Assembly: GCA_020629375.1 (NCBI GenBank)
Contig: JAHDDK010000015.1
Location: 1 to 64,000, forward strand
Length of the DNA stretch: 64,000 nt
Source of the DNA: Acidimicrobiales bacterium
GTDB lineage: Bacteria; Actinomycetota; Acidimicrobiia; Acidimicrobiales; SHLQ01
Direction of reading: 5' to 3'
The translations under genes and the position numbers were made by a program. Within the stretch, counting starts at the first letter, position 1. Every line of letters begins with the position of its first letter. Positions 8,127 to 16,005 of the stretch are shown in pieces. Below the pieces are notes generated by a model. It was not told the origin of the DNA, did no database searches, and saw only the letters and a list, made by a program, of their open reading frames with translations.

Positions 8127-9029
8127 GTGACCGAACCCGACCCACCTGCCGTCTCGGTGCCGGCGCGTGCGGCCCTCGCTGGCAACCCGTCGGACGGCTT
8201 TGGCGGGGCGGTCGTGAGCGTCATCGTGCCATCGATGCGGGCAACGGTCTCGGTCGGCCATCGACGGACGAGCGAACCCATCTATCTGATCGACGCGGTG
8301 CTCGCCCGCCCCGAATGGGGGTGCGCCGCTCAGGGGATTGGGTACGCCTGGTCGACGACCATCCCCCAGTCGGTTGGACTCGCCGGCTCGAGCGCGCTGG
8401 TGATCGCCGCCATCCGAGCCATGGCCGAGATCGCCGACCGAAGTCTGTCGGACCACGAGGTGGCGACGATGGCCCACTCGATCGAACGCGCCGACCTCGG
8501 GATCGCCGGTGGATGGCAAGACCAAGTCGTTCAGAGCCATGGCGTGTCCTGTCTGATGGAGTTCGGCGACGACCCACCAGCGACCATCCGCGTCACGCCG
8601 ATCGACACGGGATCGACGCCGTTGTTCGTCGCCTGGACGTCGGCCAGCGAGGCATCGGGCGCCGTCCACACCCAGGTTCGGAGCGTTGCCGAAGAGCAGT
8701 GGTTCATCGACGCCATGGAGCGCTCGGCTACTGCGGGGCGTGCAGCCTTTCGAGCACTACAGGACGGCTCCGTGCATGACCTCAAGACGGCAATCGTCGA
8801 CACGTACCGAGAACGCGCTGCGGCGATTCCGCTCGATCGTCGCCACGTCGACCTGGTGAACCATGCGCACGACTTCGGCGCCGCAGCCAACTATGCCGGT
8901 TCCGGCGGCGCCATCGTCGGGGTTCTGCCGAAGGACGCCGACGGCTTCATCGACCACATGCGGCGCGCCGGATACGGAGTGCATCACTGGACGATGAGCT
9001 CCACGAGCGATGAAACAGGAGAGCGATGA
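8127..9029 (+). CDS. GHMP kinase, glucuronokinase-like
   Basis: A 300-residue GHMP-superfamily small-molecule kinase. The N-terminal substrate motif PARAALAGNPSDGFGG (about residues 12-27) and the glycine/serine-rich ATP loop TTIPQSVGLAGSSALVIA (about 76-93) resemble glucuronokinases, which phosphorylate glucuronate at C1. The third motif, near GSGGAIVG (about 257-264), is also present. The start is GTG 8127, with a -10 hexamer 6 nt upstream and no ribosome binding site. The stop overlaps the next start as ATGA, so the thioesterase is translationally coupled. The exact sugar substrate is not determined; another GHMP subfamily is possible. Confidence 0.75.
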   Translation: MTEPDPPAVSVPARAALAGNPSDGFGGAVVSVIVPSMRATVSVGHRRTSEPIYLIDAVLARPEWGCAAQGIGYAWSTTIPQSVGLAGSSALVIAAIRAMAEIADRSLSDHEVATMAHSIERADLGIAGGWQDQVVQSHGVSCLMEFGDDPPATIRVTPIDTGSTPLFVAWTSASEASGAVHTQVRSVAEEQWFIDAMERSATAGRAAFRALQDGSVHDLKTAIVDTYRERAAAIPLDRRHVDLVNHAHDFGAAANYAGSGGAIVGVLPKDADGFIDHMRRAGYGVHHWTMSSTSDETGER

Positions 9030-9859
9030 CGGCCACCCCCGAGCCCACGGCACTGTTCGAACGGTCGGGCGATGGCACGTTCGTCGCGACCGAGTTCACC
9101 CGCGGCCCCTGGCGACCCGACGCCCAACACGGCGGACCGCCGTCGGCGCTGCTGGCCCACGAGACGGTCAACCACGTCCACGCTGACGAATTCGTGTCGT
9201 TCATCGAAGTCGAACTCGTCCGACCGGTACCGCTCGCCAGTCTCACGACGAGGGCCGAGCGAGTCCGGATCAGCGGACGGGTGCACCGCATCACGGCCGA
9301 GCTACACGACGGCGACGAACTCGTCGCTCGCTCGAGCGCAGTTGCCCTGAAGACCGAGGACCTCGACCCTCCTGAATGGGAGGCACCCAGCACCGTTGCC
9401 CCCGACCCTCCGGAGGCATTCGAACCCGCGGATCCACCGCGATGGGCGAGTGGAGACGTGACCACGTATCACCGCAACGCGGTCGAGCACCGGTTCACCG
9501 CCGGCAGCTTCCGTGAACCTGGGCCGGCCATCGACTGGGTGCGTCTCCGTGTACCGGTGGTCGTCGGAGCCGAACCGACTTCGCTCGAGCGCCTGTGCGC
9601 CGCAGCCGACTTCGGCTCGGGCATCAGCGCCGTCTACGGACCTCGATCCGCGTATGGCCTGATCAACGCCAACCTGACGATTTCCCTCTACCGGCATGCG
9701 TCGAGCGACTGGATCTCGCTTGATGCGACCACACACGTCGGGCCACAGGGATGCGGTCTCGGTGTCACCACCTTGGGTGATGTCGATGGTCCCGTCGGGA
9801 TCGCGACTCAGAGCCTGCTCGGATACCGCCTGCGCGCGGAGCCGTTCGTGACTCGCTGA
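9026..9859 (+). CDS. Thioesterase-family (double hot-dog) protein
   Basis: This 277-residue protein resembles actinobacterial acyl-CoA thioesterases with two hot-dog domains. RGPWRPDAQHGGPPSALLAH (about residues 27-46) is the usual first-domain motif. The segment around ELVRPVPLASLTTRAERVRISGR is the beta-sheet, and the second half ends with GDVDGPVGIATQSLLGYR. It would hydrolyse acyl-CoA in the cytoplasm; the substrate is unknown. Its ATG overlaps the stop of the GHMP kinase gene by 4 nt. Pairing of a sugar kinase with a thioesterase is unexplained and may be positional only. Confidence 0.75.
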   Translation: MTATPEPTALFERSGDGTFVATEFTRGPWRPDAQHGGPPSALLAHETVNHVHADEFVSFIEVELVRPVPLASLTTRAERVRISGRVHRITAELHDGDELVARSSAVALKTEDLDPPEWEAPSTVAPDPPEAFEPADPPRWASGDVTTYHRNAVEHRFTAGSFREPGPAIDWVRLRVPVVVGAEPTSLERLCAAADFGSGISAVYGPRSAYGLINANLTISLYRHASSDWISLDATTHVGPQGCGLGVTTLGDVDGPVGIATQSLLGYRLRAEPFVTR

Positions 9860-9863
9860 ACGC

Positions 9864-10190
9864 CTATTCGATCCGCTCGAGCAACTCGAGCTTGGCGTCC
9901 TCGAGCTCGTCGTCGTCGAGTTCGCCACGCTGATGCATGCGTTGGATCGTCTCGGTCATGGCCATCAACTCCGGTGCGGAGAGCCGACCCTTGCCGGCGA
10001 ACAGGCGCTCGACGGTCGTCATCGATTCGAGATCCGATTCGTCAACTTCCGGAATCTCGACGACCTCTTCTTCGGGTTCGGGGACGAATCCGGTCTTCGC
10101 CTGATGGCGGGCGGCCTGCTTCTCAGCCTTCTTGGCGGCCTTCGCCCGCTCACGCTGCAGTTTTGCGAATGTGGTGCGTTGCTTGGCCAT
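9864..10190 (-). CDS. Small charged protein with SHOCT-like C-terminus
   Basis: A 108-residue soluble protein. The N-terminus is a lysine/arginine-rich helix (FAKLQRERAKAAKKAEKQAARHQ, partly quoted), followed by an acidic stretch (EPEEEVVEIPEVDESDLE). The C-terminal helical segment, MHQRGELDDDELEDAKLELL, looks like the SHOCT module (short C-terminal oligomerisation motif). The open frame runs 37 codons further upstream, but GAAGGGA before ATG 10190 sets the start. It overlaps nothing and ends 5 bp from the thioesterase stop. Function is unknown. Confidence 0.65.
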   Translation of the reverse strand: MAKQRTTFAKLQRERAKAAKKAEKQAARHQAKTGFVPEPEEEVVEIPEVDESDLESMTTVERLFAGKGRLSAPELMAMTETIQRMHQRGELDDDELEDAKLELLERIE

Positions 10191-10420
10191 GAGCTGGTCC
10201 CTTCTCGATACGCGGATACCTGCGAATGGGTGTCGTCGGGTTCGACATCGATCCGCATGCGTCCCAGGGGCACGGGCCTGCCATCTCGTGCAGCGGCCCA
10301 CCGGGAGTTCGTGCAGCCCTCCACCATAGGGACCAAAAGCGCACTTTCGACGTCGCTACGGCACGTGACATCAGGCCGAAACGACGATTTGAGCCGAACG
10401 ACCCGCCGAAATCGCCCTGG

Positions 10421-10426
10421 TAACGT
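10421..10426 (+). promoter_or_regulatory. Leaderless -10 element of the ferredoxin gene
   Basis: TAACGT lies 7 nt before the ATG at 10434, with no ribosome binding site between. Confidence 0.5.
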
Positions 10427-10433
10427 CCATCTC

Positions 10434-10637
10434 ATGAGGATCGTCGTCGATTTCGACCGCTGCGAGAGCAATGGGCTGTGTGTGGACATTGCGCCCGACA
10501 TCTTTGAGATCCGCGACGACGACCTCCTGTACGTCCTCGTTGACGAGCCCGGCGAGGATCGGCGTTCGGTCATCGACGACGCCATCACCCGATGTCCGAA
10601 GCAGGCCATTCGAATCGAGTACGCCTCGGCGGGCTGA
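10434..10637 (+). CDS. Small ferredoxin, probably [3Fe-4S]
   Basis: A 67-residue electron carrier. Three cysteines fall in the pattern CESNGLC...CPKQAI (about residues 10, 16 and 54). The usual second cysteine of the CxxCxxC motif is replaced by Asn13, as in the single-cluster [3Fe-4S] ferredoxins that serve cytochromes P450. FDRCESNGLCVDIAPDIFEI is characteristic. The long open frame upstream is spurious, since ATG 10434 gives the family length and has a -10 hexamer 7 nt before it. No P450 gene is in the window, so the partner is unknown. Confidence 0.85.
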   Translation: MRIVVDFDRCESNGLCVDIAPDIFEIRDDDLLYVLVDEPGEDRRSVIDDAITRCPKQAIRIEYASAG

Positions 10638-10673
10638 CGTCGCCCAGGACCCGAACTGGGTCCTTCGAACCAT

Positions 10674-12389
10674 GTGGGGACATCGGGGGGTGCCGATTGG
10701 CATGTCGTGATGAATGTGCATGTCGACGACTGGGGACGCGTCCTCACCGCCATCGAGCCCTACCGTGCGTCCAACGCCGACGACGTGCTCGTCGCGTTCA
10801 TCAGTCGTATCGGCGCGGGGCGCGCCTGGCTAGTCGATGATGACGAGGTAATCGCCGATGCCGGCCTGCACGGCGACGAGCGTGAGAGTGATCTCATTCG
10901 CATCGCCAGCTCCGAACGACCAGCGTTCACCCTCGCCGAAGGCGATGTCATCCAGGTCATTCGTGTCCGGATTCCGACGATGAATGCGGTTCTGGTCGCC
11001 GCCCGAAACGACACGCCGTTCGACCACGCCGAGATCGCTGGCGACCTCCGTGCGGTCGCCTCGCTCCTCGATCTCGTCCTCGTCGCACGGGACCGCCGGG
11101 CCGGGCCGACTCCGGTCGCGCTCGTCACGCCAACCGACGGAACGGATTCGCTCACCGGTGCGCTCAACCGCGACTCGTTCCTGTCGCTGCTCGACATGGA
11201 GTTTGCCAACAACGCCCTGCTGGCTTCGGTCGTTGTCGTCGGAGTCGACGGGCTTTCGGTCGTCAACGACACGCTGAGCTTCGAGATCGGCGATCGGGTG
11301 CTTCAGTCGATCACCCATCGCCTCACCGCTGCACTCCGAAGCGTCGACACGCTGGCACGCCTCGGAGGAGACCAGTTCGCGGTGTACCTGCCGGGTATGA
11401 ACCTCGAACACGCCTCGCAACTCGCGGCGCGCCTCCAGCAGCGCATCAACGCCCCCTTCACCTTCGACTCCACCGAACTGACGATCACGGCGTCGGCTGG
11501 TGTCGCCGAACGAAGCAACGCCGCCAACACTCGCACCCTGTTGTCGCATGTGTCCACGGCGCTCAACGCCGCCAAAGACCTCGGCAACGGCGGCCTCGTC
11601 GGGTACGACGACGAGCTTCAGCGCACGGCCTCGGCGCGGCGACAACTCATCGAAGAACTGCAGGACGCCCTCGAACAAAACCGGCTCAACACCGGGCTCG
11701 AGCCGATCGTGTCACTGCCATCGGGAGACGTCGTCGCCGCCGAAGCGCGGGTGCGATGGCTTCACCCCGAACGAGGGCTCATCGAATCCCACCAGTTCCT
11801 CGAAGCCGCCGAGAGCATTGGGCGCGCCGGAGAGATCGAACGAGCGCTCATTCGGTTCGCGATCGATCGCTCGAGCTTCGCCCAGGGGGACCGAGCCGTC
11901 GGCCTCCGAACGTCGATCAACATCTCGGCAACGACACTTCGGGACCGTCACGCGACCGAATGGGTTGCCCAACAGCTCAGAGAGGCCGACGACGCAACGC
12001 CACTGATGGTCGAGGTCACCGAGAGCGCCGTCGGCGCTGGCGGCGCAGACGTCGCCGAGTCGCTCGCGGTCCTGCGTGCCGCTGGAGCGTCGATCATCCT
12101 CGATGACTTCGGTGTGCATCTTGGGTCTCTGCGCACGCTTCACGCCTTCGCCTTCGACGGCGTGAAGCTGCACCAGAAGATCCTGACCACTACCGGCGGC
12201 GAAGAATCGCGCGCCGCCGAAGCGCTCTGTCGAGCCGTCTACGCAGCGGCCGAGACCGTTGGGTTCGACGTGATCCACACCGGCGTCGACACCGAGCGCG
12301 ACCTCTGGCTGCTGAAGCGTCTCGATCGAAAGCTCAATCGAGACGGCTTCTACGCCCAAGGTCGGGCCGTACGGCACCACGCGGTCTAG
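10674..12389 (+). CDS. GGDEF-EAL domain protein with degenerate active sites
   Basis: A protein of about 571 residues with an N-terminal sensor-like region (about 1-150, no transmembrane helix), a GGDEF domain (about 155-320) and an EAL domain (about 325-565). The diguanylate cyclase motif reads GGDQF rather than GGDEF. The phosphodiesterase motif reads EAR instead of EAL, and the usual KID segment reads KLH, while NIS, EVTES and LDDFG are retained. Catalysis is therefore doubtful; it may be a c-di-GMP receptor or have weak activity. The start is uncertain: GTG 10674 or ATG 10710. It is convergent with amt. Confidence 0.82.
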   Translation: MGTSGGADWHVVMNVHVDDWGRVLTAIEPYRASNADDVLVAFISRIGAGRAWLVDDDEVIADAGLHGDERESDLIRIASSERPAFTLAEGDVIQVIRVRIPTMNAVLVAARNDTPFDHAEIAGDLRAVASLLDLVLVARDRRAGPTPVALVTPTDGTDSLTGALNRDSFLSLLDMEFANNALLASVVVVGVDGLSVVNDTLSFEIGDRVLQSITHRLTAALRSVDTLARLGGDQFAVYLPGMNLEHASQLAARLQQRINAPFTFDSTELTITASAGVAERSNAANTRTLLSHVSTALNAAKDLGNGGLVGYDDELQRTASARRQLIEELQDALEQNRLNTGLEPIVSLPSGDVVAAEARVRWLHPERGLIESHQFLEAAESIGRAGEIERALIRFAIDRSSFAQGDRAVGLRTSINISATTLRDRHATEWVAQQLREADDATPLMVEVTESAVGAGGADVAESLAVLRAAGASIILDDFGVHLGSLRTLHAFAFDGVKLHQKILTTTGGEESRAAEALCRAVYAAAETVGFDVIHTGVDTERDLWLLKRLDRKLNRDGFYAQGRAVRHHAV

Positions 12390-12405
12390 CGAGGACGTCG
12401 ATCAC

Positions 12406-13590
12406 TCAGTCGGAGTACACGACCTCTCCGTGGATGGAAGCGTCGAGACCGGCGAACTCGTCGTCTTCGCTGACGCGTAGACCCATCACCGCATCGACCA
12501 CTTTGGCGATGGCGAAGGTCGCCGCAAACGAGAAGATGATGACCGAGCCCATCGCGATGACCTGGCTGAGGAGAAACGCCGGCTCACCGAAGAGCAGTCC
12601 GTCCTGGCCGCCGACACCCTCCTGGGCGAAGAGCCCAAGAAGGAGACCGCCGACGATTCCGCCAACGCCGTGGATGCCGACGACGTCGAGCGAGTCGTCG
12701 TACATGAGACGTTCCTTCAGCTTGATCGCGAAGTAGCACACGATTCCGGCGACGATGCCGAACGCGATTGAGCTGAGCGTGCCGACGAAGCCTGCCGCCG
12801 GCGTGATGGCCACCAGACCCGCCACGAGACCCGACGCTGTGCCGAGCACCGTCGCCTTGCCGTCACGTAGCCATTCGATGCCGACCCAGCCGACCATGCC
12901 CGCTGAGCCCGCGACGAACGTGTTGATCACGGCTTGAGCAGCTGCGCCGTCGGCGGCCAGTGCCGATCCGCCGTTGAATCCGAACCAGCCGAACCACAGA
13001 ATTCCGGTGCCGATGAGCAGGAGCGAGAGGTTGTGCGGCTCCATCTTGTCCTTGCCCCAGCCGGTGCGTGGTCCAAGAACCACGGCGACGGCGAGTGCGG
13101 CAACACCAGCATTGATGTGAATTGCGGTTCCACCGGCGAAGTCCAGGGCGGCCGGGTCGAGGCCCGTGTGATGCCAGCCGGTGTACACCCAGTAGGTGAC
13201 CGGCGTGTACACGATGATCGACCAGAGCGTGAGGAACACGCACCAGGACGAGAACTTCATTCGGTCGGCAACTGCACCCGAGATCAGCGCCGGCGTGATA
13301 GCGGCAAAGGTCATCAAGAAGGCGACTCCGATGAGATCGGTGCCTTCGATGCCGTCGAGTCCGAGCTTGTCGAACCCACCGATGAATCGGCCGTCACCTT
13401 CGTTGCCGAGCGAGTAGGTGAACGTCACCCACAACAACGGCACGATGGCGATGCTCGCCATGTTCATCATCAGCATGTTTCCGACGTTCTTCGATCGGAC
13501 CATGCCGCCGTAGAAAAGTGCCAGTCCCGGCACCATAAAGACGACGAGCGCGATGCTCATGAGCATCCACGCGATGTCTCCACCCTCCAT
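12406..13590 (-). CDS. amt: Ammonium transporter (Amt family), copy 1
   Basis: A 394-residue Amt/Mep/Rh channel protein for ammonium uptake, with about eleven membrane helices and no cleavable signal peptide. It begins MEGGDIAWMLMSIALVVFMVPGLALFYGG (partly quoted). Later motifs include WFGWFGFNGGSALAADG, the pore His segment DVVGIHGVGGIVGGLLLGLFA, and a C-terminal tail with RVSEDDEFAGLDASIHGE that in this family contacts GlnK/PII. GGAG before the ATG at 13590 supports the start. It lies 245 bp downstream of a second amt gene. An imperfect GTTAC-n7-TGAAC at about 13698-13714 hints at separate GlnR control, but weakly. Confidence 0.95.
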   Translation of the reverse strand: MEGGDIAWMLMSIALVVFMVPGLALFYGGMVRSKNVGNMLMMNMASIAIVPLLWVTFTYSLGNEGDGRFIGGFDKLGLDGIEGTDLIGVAFLMTFAAITPALISGAVADRMKFSSWCVFLTLWSIIVYTPVTYWVYTGWHHTGLDPAALDFAGGTAIHINAGVAALAVAVVLGPRTGWGKDKMEPHNLSLLLIGTGILWFGWFGFNGGSALAADGAAAQAVINTFVAGSAGMVGWVGIEWLRDGKATVLGTASGLVAGLVAITPAAGFVGTLSSIAFGIVAGIVCYFAIKLKERLMYDDSLDVVGIHGVGGIVGGLLLGLFAQEGVGGQDGLLFGEPAFLLSQVIAMGSVIIFSFAATFAIAKVVDAVMGLRVSEDDEFAGLDASIHGEVVYSD

Positions 13591-13739
13591 TGGCTCCCAC
13601 TCCTTGTTCGAGGTTGGTGTATTCAGTTGTGCGCCCGGAAGAGTTGCCGCGATTTCGTCGACGGATCGAGTTCGCCGGGCGTTCGTTCACACCGGCGTAA
13701 CAATTGCTCACCAACGCAGGCATGGTCCGAAAACGGCGA

Positions 13740-13786
13740 AAGAGCCGGGCACGAGCTGTTGTGGGAGTCGCTCGTACCCGGCTCTT
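13740..13786 (-). terminator. Terminator after amt copy 2
   Basis: A 17-bp stem (AAGAGCCGGGTACGAGC on the minus strand, with one G-U pair) and a 13-nt loop sits 50 bp after the stop of the upstream amt. Reading in the amt direction, it is followed by TCGCCGTTTT. This suggests that the two amt genes are largely separate transcripts. Confidence 0.75.
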
Positions 13787-13835
13787 CACGGTGTCCGGAG
13801 CCGTCCCGCAACGGACACCGGAAACCTCTTGAGGA

Positions 13836-15248
13836 TTAGCTGAGGACGGTGGTCGATGCCTCCGTCGAGATGCCGAGGTCGTAGCCCGGTGCGCCATGCT
13901 CGGAGAGATCGAGGCCTGCGAGCTCTTCTTCTTCGGAGACCCGGAGCAGGCCAGCGGCCTTGAGCCCGGCGAAGAGAAGGCCCGATGCGATGGCGACGAA
14001 CACGAAGATCGCCACGCCACCGATGACCTGATCGACGAGCAAGCTGGCGCTGCCGTCGGTGAGGAGGCCGCCGCCCGAATCGTCGACCGGCGACGAGGAG
14101 GTGGCGAAGAGGCCGGTGGCCACGAGACCCCAGAAGCCGCAGACACCGTGCACCGAGAAGGCGCCGACCGGATCGTCGACCTTGGCGGCCTCAACGGCGC
14201 GGATCGAGAAGACCACGATCACGCCGGCGATGGCGCCGGTGACGAGCGTCCACACGCTGTTGAAGTTGCCGATGCCCGAGCAGATGGCGACGAGGCCAGC
14301 GAGCATGCCGTTGCCGGCCATGCCGACATCGGGCTTGCCCATGACGGCCCACGACGTGAACATCGCTGCGAAACCACCGCTGGCCGCAGCGAACGCCGTG
14401 AGGACGGCCACGTACGGGACAGCCATGTCGGCCTGGAGCTCCGAGCCGGGGTTGAAGCCGAACCAGCCGATGAAGAGGATGAACACACCGAGCATGGCGA
14501 GCGGAATGCTGTGACCATTGATCGTGCGAGGCTTGCCGTCGGGACCGAACTTGCCGATGCGAGGACCGATCACGATCGCACCCATGAGTGCTGCGACACC
14601 ACCGGTCATGTGCACGAGGCCCGAACCGGCGAAGTCAACGAAGCCCATCTCGGAGAGCCATCCGCCGCCCCACTGCCAGTTGACGACGACCGGGTAGATC
14701 ACCGCAGTGATCACGATCGAGTAGAGCAGGTAGCCCTTGAACTGCGTACGTCCGGCGACGGCGCCCGACACGATGGTCGCTGCCGCAGCGGCGAATGCCG
14801 CCTGGAAGAACCAGTCGACAGGGACGGCGAGCGGGTAGTCCGCAACGTCGGCCGGGTTGAGATCGCTCATACCGGCGACGCCGAGCTTGCCGAGGAATGG
14901 GCCGTCGGCGATGCCGAAGATGCTCGCACCCGAGTAGGCGATGTTCCAGCCGATGAGCCCGAAGAACAACATGCCCACGCACGCATCCATGATGTTCTTC
15001 ATCATGATGTTCGCCGAGTTCTTCGCCTCGGTGAAGCCGGCCTCCACCATGGCGAAGCCGGCCTGCATGAACAGGACCAGCACGCCGGCGAAGAAGATAA
15101 AGATGTTGTCGAGCACGACCATGTTCAGCAGCGCATTGCCTTCTGCTGTCCCGCGCTCGATGTCGGCGATCGACTGCGCAGCAGCCGGTTCCGTAATCGA
15201 GAGAGCGGCGAGCGCCACCGCTGCACCACCCAGAAGCTTCCGTTTCAT
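13836..15248 (-). CDS. amt: Ammonium transporter (Amt family), copy 2, with signal peptide
   Basis: A 470-residue Amt protein. MKRKLLGGAAVALAALSIT ending in AAAQ is a cleavable signal peptide, which many Amt proteins have and copy 1 lacks. The extra N-terminal loop (about residues 26-45) precedes FIFFAGVLVLFMQAGFAMVEAG, then typical Amt helices with the FIGWFGFNPGSEL and VHGVCGFWGLVATGLFA pore segments. The tail (RVSEEEELAGLDLSEHGAPGY, partly quoted) matches PII-contact tails. The frame opens 67 codons upstream, but AGGAGG at 15255-15260 with 6-nt spacing fixes ATG 15248. A GlnR-like array lies about 140-200 bp upstream. Confidence 0.95.
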   Translation of the reverse strand: MKRKLLGGAAVALAALSITEPAAAQSIADIERGTAEGNALLNMVVLDNIFIFFAGVLVLFMQAGFAMVEAGFTEAKNSANIMMKNIMDACVGMLFFGLIGWNIAYSGASIFGIADGPFLGKLGVAGMSDLNPADVADYPLAVPVDWFFQAAFAAAAATIVSGAVAGRTQFKGYLLYSIVITAVIYPVVVNWQWGGGWLSEMGFVDFAGSGLVHMTGGVAALMGAIVIGPRIGKFGPDGKPRTINGHSIPLAMLGVFILFIGWFGFNPGSELQADMAVPYVAVLTAFAAASGGFAAMFTSWAVMGKPDVGMAGNGMLAGLVAICSGIGNFNSVWTLVTGAIAGVIVVFSIRAVEAAKVDDPVGAFSVHGVCGFWGLVATGLFATSSSPVDDSGGGLLTDGSASLLVDQVIGGVAIFVFVAIASGLLFAGLKAAGLLRVSEEEELAGLDLSEHGAPGYDLGISTEASTTVLS

Positions 15249-15389
15249 TACTGCCCTCCTACGAGCAAGAGAGACTCGGTCCGTCACCGAATCGATGTTG
15301 GGTGGCGCCGCAGCGTTGAGGCGCCTGAACAAGACGATGGCGCGGGCGATTCCGGGTGTTGAACTCCCGCGGGCGACGTTCACCACTGC

Positions 15390-15447
15390 GAAACAACCCG
15401 GAAACGTCCCGAAATGGCGGCGAAACACGGCGTAACTCTCCGGAAAC
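15390..15447. promoter_or_regulatory. GlnR-like operator array upstream of amt
   Basis: Six half-sites occur at alternating 11- and 10-bp steps on the plus strand: GAAAC 15390, GAAAC 15401, GAAAT 15411, GAAAC 15422, GTAAC 15432 and GAAAC 15443. GTAAC-n6-GAAAC matches the actinobacterial GlnR consensus gTnAC-n6-GaAAC exactly. The near-10.5-bp phasing places all sites on one helix face. It lies in the divergent gap between amt copy 2 and the gene at 15503. That amt is the target, and that GlnR binds, is inferred from consensus and context. Confidence 0.75.
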
Positions 15448-15502
15448 AAAACTGGATCGATGGCCCATGTCGATGCCCCTCCGGTGAGCCGATCTCTGTG
15501 CT

Positions 15503-15994
15503 ATGGCCCTCATCGAATCGATCTCTACGGACCGGCGACGTCAGGTGGCATCGCCCAAACTCGTCGTCGTCGATCTCTCGAGCCTGGTCTCGGACATCGA
15601 CGGAGCGATCGAGCCGTCGGAGCTTGCCGCACGGTCGATCATCGTTCGAACGATGGCCGAAGCGCGTCGGGATGGCGATGTGTTCATCGTGAGCGCGCCG
15701 GTCGAACTGTCGTGGGCCGTGTCGGAGCTGTTCCCGGGCGCGGCGATGTTCATCGAGGATCCGAACGACCCGGAGGGCGTCGAGCTGACCGGCCAGTTTC
15801 TCGATCGTCAGCGCACAGGTGGATTCGGGGAACTCGTCATCGTGTCGGGGTCTCGACGCTTCTTGGACATCGCCGAGATGTTCCGCGACTCGGGTCGAAC
15901 CGTCCGGGTGATCTCTCAGCCGAGCGACTGCGACATCGTGCTCAACGGCGAGTCGGATCTCACGTTGTGGTTCCCCTCGGAGTTCGCGGCCTGA
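15503..15994 (+). CDS. Hypothetical protein, possibly NYN/PIN-like
   Basis: A 163-residue soluble protein I do not firmly recognise. LVVVDLSSLVSDID (about residues 20-33) is an early beta-strand with acidic residues. A later FGELVIVSGSRRFLDIAEMFRDSGRTVRVI (partly quoted, about 108-136) resembles the core of NYN-domain (PIN-like) ribonucleases, where an SGD-type motif is usual; here it reads SGS, so activity is doubtful. The ATG at 15503 has no strong ribosome binding site. It diverges from amt copy 2 and faces the GlnR-like array, so it might share that control. Confidence 0.55.
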   Translation: MALIESISTDRRRQVASPKLVVVDLSSLVSDIDGAIEPSELAARSIIVRTMAEARRDGDVFIVSAPVELSWAVSELFPGAAMFIEDPNDPEGVELTGQFLDRQRTGGFGELVIVSGSRRFLDIAEMFRDSGRTVRVISQPSDCDIVLNGESDLTLWFPSEFAA

Positions 15995-16005
15995 ACACAC
16001 GGGGG

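Noticed and set aside
13896..15362. Long plus-strand open frame (488 codons) opposite amt copy 2
   Set aside because: It is the antisense shadow of a clear Amt protein, is rich in Asp, His, Glu and Arg, and has no recognisable domain.
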